Source: an uncultured Collinsella sp. (lineage in GTDB: Bacteria > Actinomycetota > Coriobacteriia > Coriobacteriales > Coriobacteriaceae). From it: 64,000 nucleotides of DNA. Below the pieces are notes generated by a model that worked only from the letters and a program-made list of their open reading frames with translations, searched no databases and was not told the origin of the DNA. Where the stretch lies: assembly GCA_900540945.1 (NCBI GenBank), contig UQHQ01000006.1:32062-96061 (forward strand), in the 5' to 3' direction. Below, piece after piece: positions 60,954 through 64,000 of the stretch (its first letter is position 1; every line of letters starts with the position of its first letter). The position numbers were made by a program, and so were the translations under genes.

Positions 60954-60999
60954 CAAAGAGTACCTCGCTCTCCAATTTACTTTAGCGCACTTTACTACC

Positions 61000-61404
61000 G
61001 GCGAGAAAATCAGGTACTAACGTAAGCTTCGCGGGCTCTATCAGGGAGAGCTGGGCGAGAAAATAGGCGTCTCCGAGGGCGCGATCCGTCACTATGAGAC
61101 GGACTTCAGGACTCCCAAGCAGCCTCAGGTGGAAGCCATCGCCGAAGCTCTCGACATCTCTCCGCTTGCCCTGAAGGACTTCAAGGTAGAGAACGCCCGA
61201 GACCTCCCGGGCCTCCTTCTGCAGCTGGAGAACGAGTTCGGCATCGTACCTGCCGAGGATGGATCGGGCCTTTCAATCGATGTGTCTGCCGAGAAGGCGC
61301 CCAAGACGACACAGATGCTCAAGGCCTGGGCCGCAAAGCGAAACGAGCTGGAATCCGGAGGGATCACACCGGAGGAATACGCAGACTGGAAGGCTAAGTT
61401 TTAG
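61000..61404 (+). pseudogene. decayed XRE regulator with internal stop
   Basis: In frame one reads GEKIRY, a TAA stop at 61018-61020, then RKLRGLYQGELGEKIGVSEG and AIRHYE, a complete XRE helix-turn-helix, and on through LDISPLALKDF and a 65-residue acidic tail ending EEYADWKAKF. The stop falls where homologues usually have Leu, one base from TTA. No start codon with a ribosome site precedes GEKIRY. Translation from GTG 61129 would give only the tail. The domain order matches small XRE repressors of mobile elements. Confidence 0.7.
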
Positions 61405-62288
61405 GAGTTAATTTTTACTGGAGCGCGAGCAGGCGGCTTCACCCCTTCAATTGGGAGTAAACTTTCGGCTACTCCCGCTCTTTCATGCTCGTTTGTCGTG
61501 GCGCCATTCCAATTGGGTCTAGTTTGGTTGTCGGTTTGTCCACCTTGCCGCCGAATCCCTCCGCGTGTCCTCGCGTAGGCGTTTGGGGCAAGCCCTGGGA
61601 CAAATTCGCAAACTATTTCGAAACCGCAAGCTCGCAGTTTCATTTTTGTCCCGGGGACAAAAACGGGTTGGTTTTGAGGCCTTGAAACGTCCGAGATGGA
61701 TGATAAAACGGCTGATTTTCCTCTTTGGCGCCTGTTTAGCGAAGTGAATCGTAGCCAGCGGCTTTGCCGCCTAGCATTTCCGCAGGTCAGATGGGATGCA
61801 CAAGAGCGATAACTAAAAGAATCGTCGCGGGTGGCTTTGTTTTCGCCCTTATGAGCCGGCTCTGAGCGCCTTAGGAACCGAGCGAGAAATCCGAGTTAGA
61901 TGATCCCAATCGTCGCCTTATTTCAGGCTAATCGCAAATCAGTTGGCAACCGAAAGCCAAGGTATAGAGACGGGCCGCACCTATGCGCACACATTTCGGT
62001 ACGTTTCGTACGGCATTGGCCATAACAAAGCAAACTGCCGAACGATTCAGATTGCAGACGGCCAACTCGACGCGACAAATCCGGCCTGTCATCTTCCCAA
62101 TATCCGCCTTCGCGCCATCAGCGCCCCGCGAAATCGGTGAGTTTTCCAGCACTTTTCGGGTGCCATTGCTCCGATTCGGCGTGCTCAGCCTCCGCTCGAT
62201 CTTACGCATGTTTTTTTGGGAGGGCATGATTCATCCGCCACGGCGGCTTATACATCCGTTTGCCTTTTTCGATTTAGCGTATTGCTCT
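61405..62288. other. 884-base gap without recognisable gene
   Basis: No reading frame here has both a ribosome site and recognisable domain. CCCTGGGACAA (61593-61603) and TTGTCCCGGGG (61646-61656) form an imperfect palindrome. CAATTGGG occurs twice (near 61448 and 61510). Base composition is lower in GC than the ABC genes to the right. It may be the scar of lost DNA between the XRE and TetR remnants. Confidence 0.5.
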
Positions 62289-62390
62289 TCAGATCATCGT
62301 GGTGTGCTCGTAGCCGCGCTCCACGAAGAGCCGCTCGGCAACGTCGAGAATCTTCTCGACCGCCTCCTCCGGGTACTTATTGCGTGCCAC
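62289..62390 (-). pseudogene. 33-codon N-terminal remnant of a TetR regulator
   Basis: GTG 62390 behind GGAGG starts MARNKYPEEAVEKILDVAER, followed by LFVERGYEHTTM, then ATC TGA. This is the first helix and half of the helix-turn-helix of a TetR protein (normally about 190 residues); everything after is gone. Its ribosome site is intact. It is divergent from the lantibiotic-immunity-type ABC genes, which it presumably once repressed. Confidence 0.75.
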
Positions 62391-62585
62391 GGGCACCTCC
62401 GTCCTTATTATCACGATAAACATGCCATGAGTGGCGTACGGGTCGAGAAGGGCTGGCGCCAAAAGAGCCCAACGGCCGTTACGGCTTCGTTAGAAACGCG
62501 CCCCACCATGGATGGTGAACCCGAAAGGTAAGGCGCGCGGGCACGGCGACTCGGCCCGCGCGCCCGGAAGAGAAAGGACGAACCC

Positions 62586-63310
<725 letters not shown>

Positions 63311-63314
<4 letters not shown>

Positions 63315-64000
63315 CGGGCGAGAAAGGCGGCCTGCTCGCGGGCCTGCGCGCCGAGGCCCTGAAGTCGCGCCACGCGGCACCGGTTCGCCTGGCCGTGCTC
63401 ATGGCACTGCCGCTGCCGCTGCTCGGCGCGATGCCCTACCGGGGCGTGCAGATCTTCAGCGCGTGGAACTACTGGTACGCGCTCTTCCTGCCCGTGGCTC
63501 TCTCGCTCGTGGTGGCGTGCGTCGCGCGGGCGGACGCGCGCACGCGGATGCGGGGGCTTCTGGGCCTGGGCTTCCCGCTCAGGCGCGCCTGGTGGGCCAA
63601 GGCGCTCTGGTGCCTCGCGCTCTGCACGCTCTCGAACCTCGTGGTCTTCGGCATCTACCTCGCGGGATCGGCGTTCTCCTCGCAGGGCCTCACGGTCGCG
63701 GGCACGCTCACGATGCTCCTCTGCGCGCTCGTCAACACGGTGACCGCGGCGTGGATGATCCCCGCAGGGCTCTTCCTCACGGCGCGGCTCGGCATGCTCG
63801 CGGGCATCTTCTGCCCGCTCGCCACACAGCTCGTGGGTGGGTTCGCCTGGTCGCTGGTGCCGCTGCCGCAGCTCTTTCCGCCGTCGGCGAACATGGTCAT
63901 CCCCACGAGCTTCATCCCCGTGCTGCCGAGCGGCGAGCCACTCGCTGCGGACATGGCGCTCGGCGGGGCGCTCGCGGCGGACGGCATGCTCACACTGGCG
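63311..64000 (+). CDS. lantibiotic immunity ABC permease, MutE/EpiE type (partial)
   Basis: The first 230 residues of a permease cut by the window end. An N-terminal LLAGLRAEALKSRHAAPVRL is followed by a membrane helix, a conserved YWYALFLPVALSLVVACVAR segment, and further helices around residues 105, 130 and 155. The plan and the pairing with a BcrA-like ATPase fit the MutE/EpiE immunity permeases, which usually come with a second MutG-type permease and a two-component system further on. Starts by ATGA overlap with the ATPase gene. Confidence 0.85.

Noticed and set aside
61928..62227. 99-codon leftward frame in the 61.4-62.3 kb gap
   Set aside because: No ribosome site and no similarity to a known fold; arginine/asparagine-rich content looks random.

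Overview
The window looks like a stretch of chromosome from a GC-rich gut actinobacterium of the class Coriobacteriia, most like Collinsella. That placement is inferred from the overall protein character, the strong preference for G/C-ending codons, the LAXTG-type wall-sorting signal, the divergent topoisomerase pair and the CD1871A-type CXXC small protein. No rRNA, tRNA, CRISPR-Cas, prophage or intact transposase was seen.

Layout. 0-11 kb: housekeeping and transport genes. These are a GNAT acetyltransferase, rRNA methyltransferases RsmJ and RlmA, a MATE exporter with a LysR regulator, an EamA exporter, uracil-DNA glycosylase, an SDR plus a queuosine-precursor transporter (VUT/YhhQ) behind a preQ1-like leader, and release factor 3. 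11.2-11.5 kb holds a strikingly regular array of eight 15-bp boxes in alternating orientation, one every 40 bp. 11.6-13.6 kb: a YtrA-type GntR/ABC operon. 14-24.4 kb: EamA, CLC, LOG, a K+ channel-like protein, a hybrid sensor kinase with two solute-binding domains, a flavin/PLP-oxidase-fold protein, a MalY/PatB C-S lyase, TrmO, an XRE-zinc ribbon-TipAS protein and a glutaredoxin. 24.5-31 kb: Dus, a frameshifted membrane protein flanked by two long-hairpin repeats, and a giant MacB-like ABC protein. 31-36 kb: an exported-thiol module (TlpA-like lipoprotein, NapH-like ferredoxin membrane protein, and a 48-aa CXXC protein) divergent from a two-component system, then a LuxR regulator. 36-40.5 kb: a 1455-aa Tat-exported, LAXTG-anchored surface protein. 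41.7-46 kb: a divergent type IIA topoisomerase pair. 46.2-47.4 kb: a solitary ATPase whose ribosome-binding site lies in iteron-like repeats. 47.5-51 kb: a MerR-controlled redox cluster. 51.6-52 kb: YjdF behind a leader that carries a perfect anti-Shine-Dalgarno sequence. 52.5-57.7 kb: an agmatine deiminase pathway (aguB, aguD, aguA, no carbamate kinase), with a crippled second aguB copy and the wreck of a divergent LuxR-type regulator. 57.8-60.7 kb: a membrane LuxR regulator facing a Tat-exported lipoprotein amidohydrolase. 61-62.4 kb: decayed XRE and TetR remnants. 62.6-64 kb: a high-GC lantibiotic-immunity-type ABC transporter cut by the window end.

Three families of intergenic palindromes recur. 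One is an AAGAACGTCCCC REP-like hairpin (3 sites). A second is a set of short TGTGACAAAGGG / TGTGAACAGGG hairpins. The third is a roughly 180-bp long hairpin with two internal TCCTGCGGTTTT motifs (3 copies); its outermost bases differ between copies but still pair within each copy.

The region from about 51 to 62.4 kb is the accessory part. It holds five broken genes among a few intact metabolic cassettes. The rest is mostly compact core sequence, with genes separated by bidirectional terminators.
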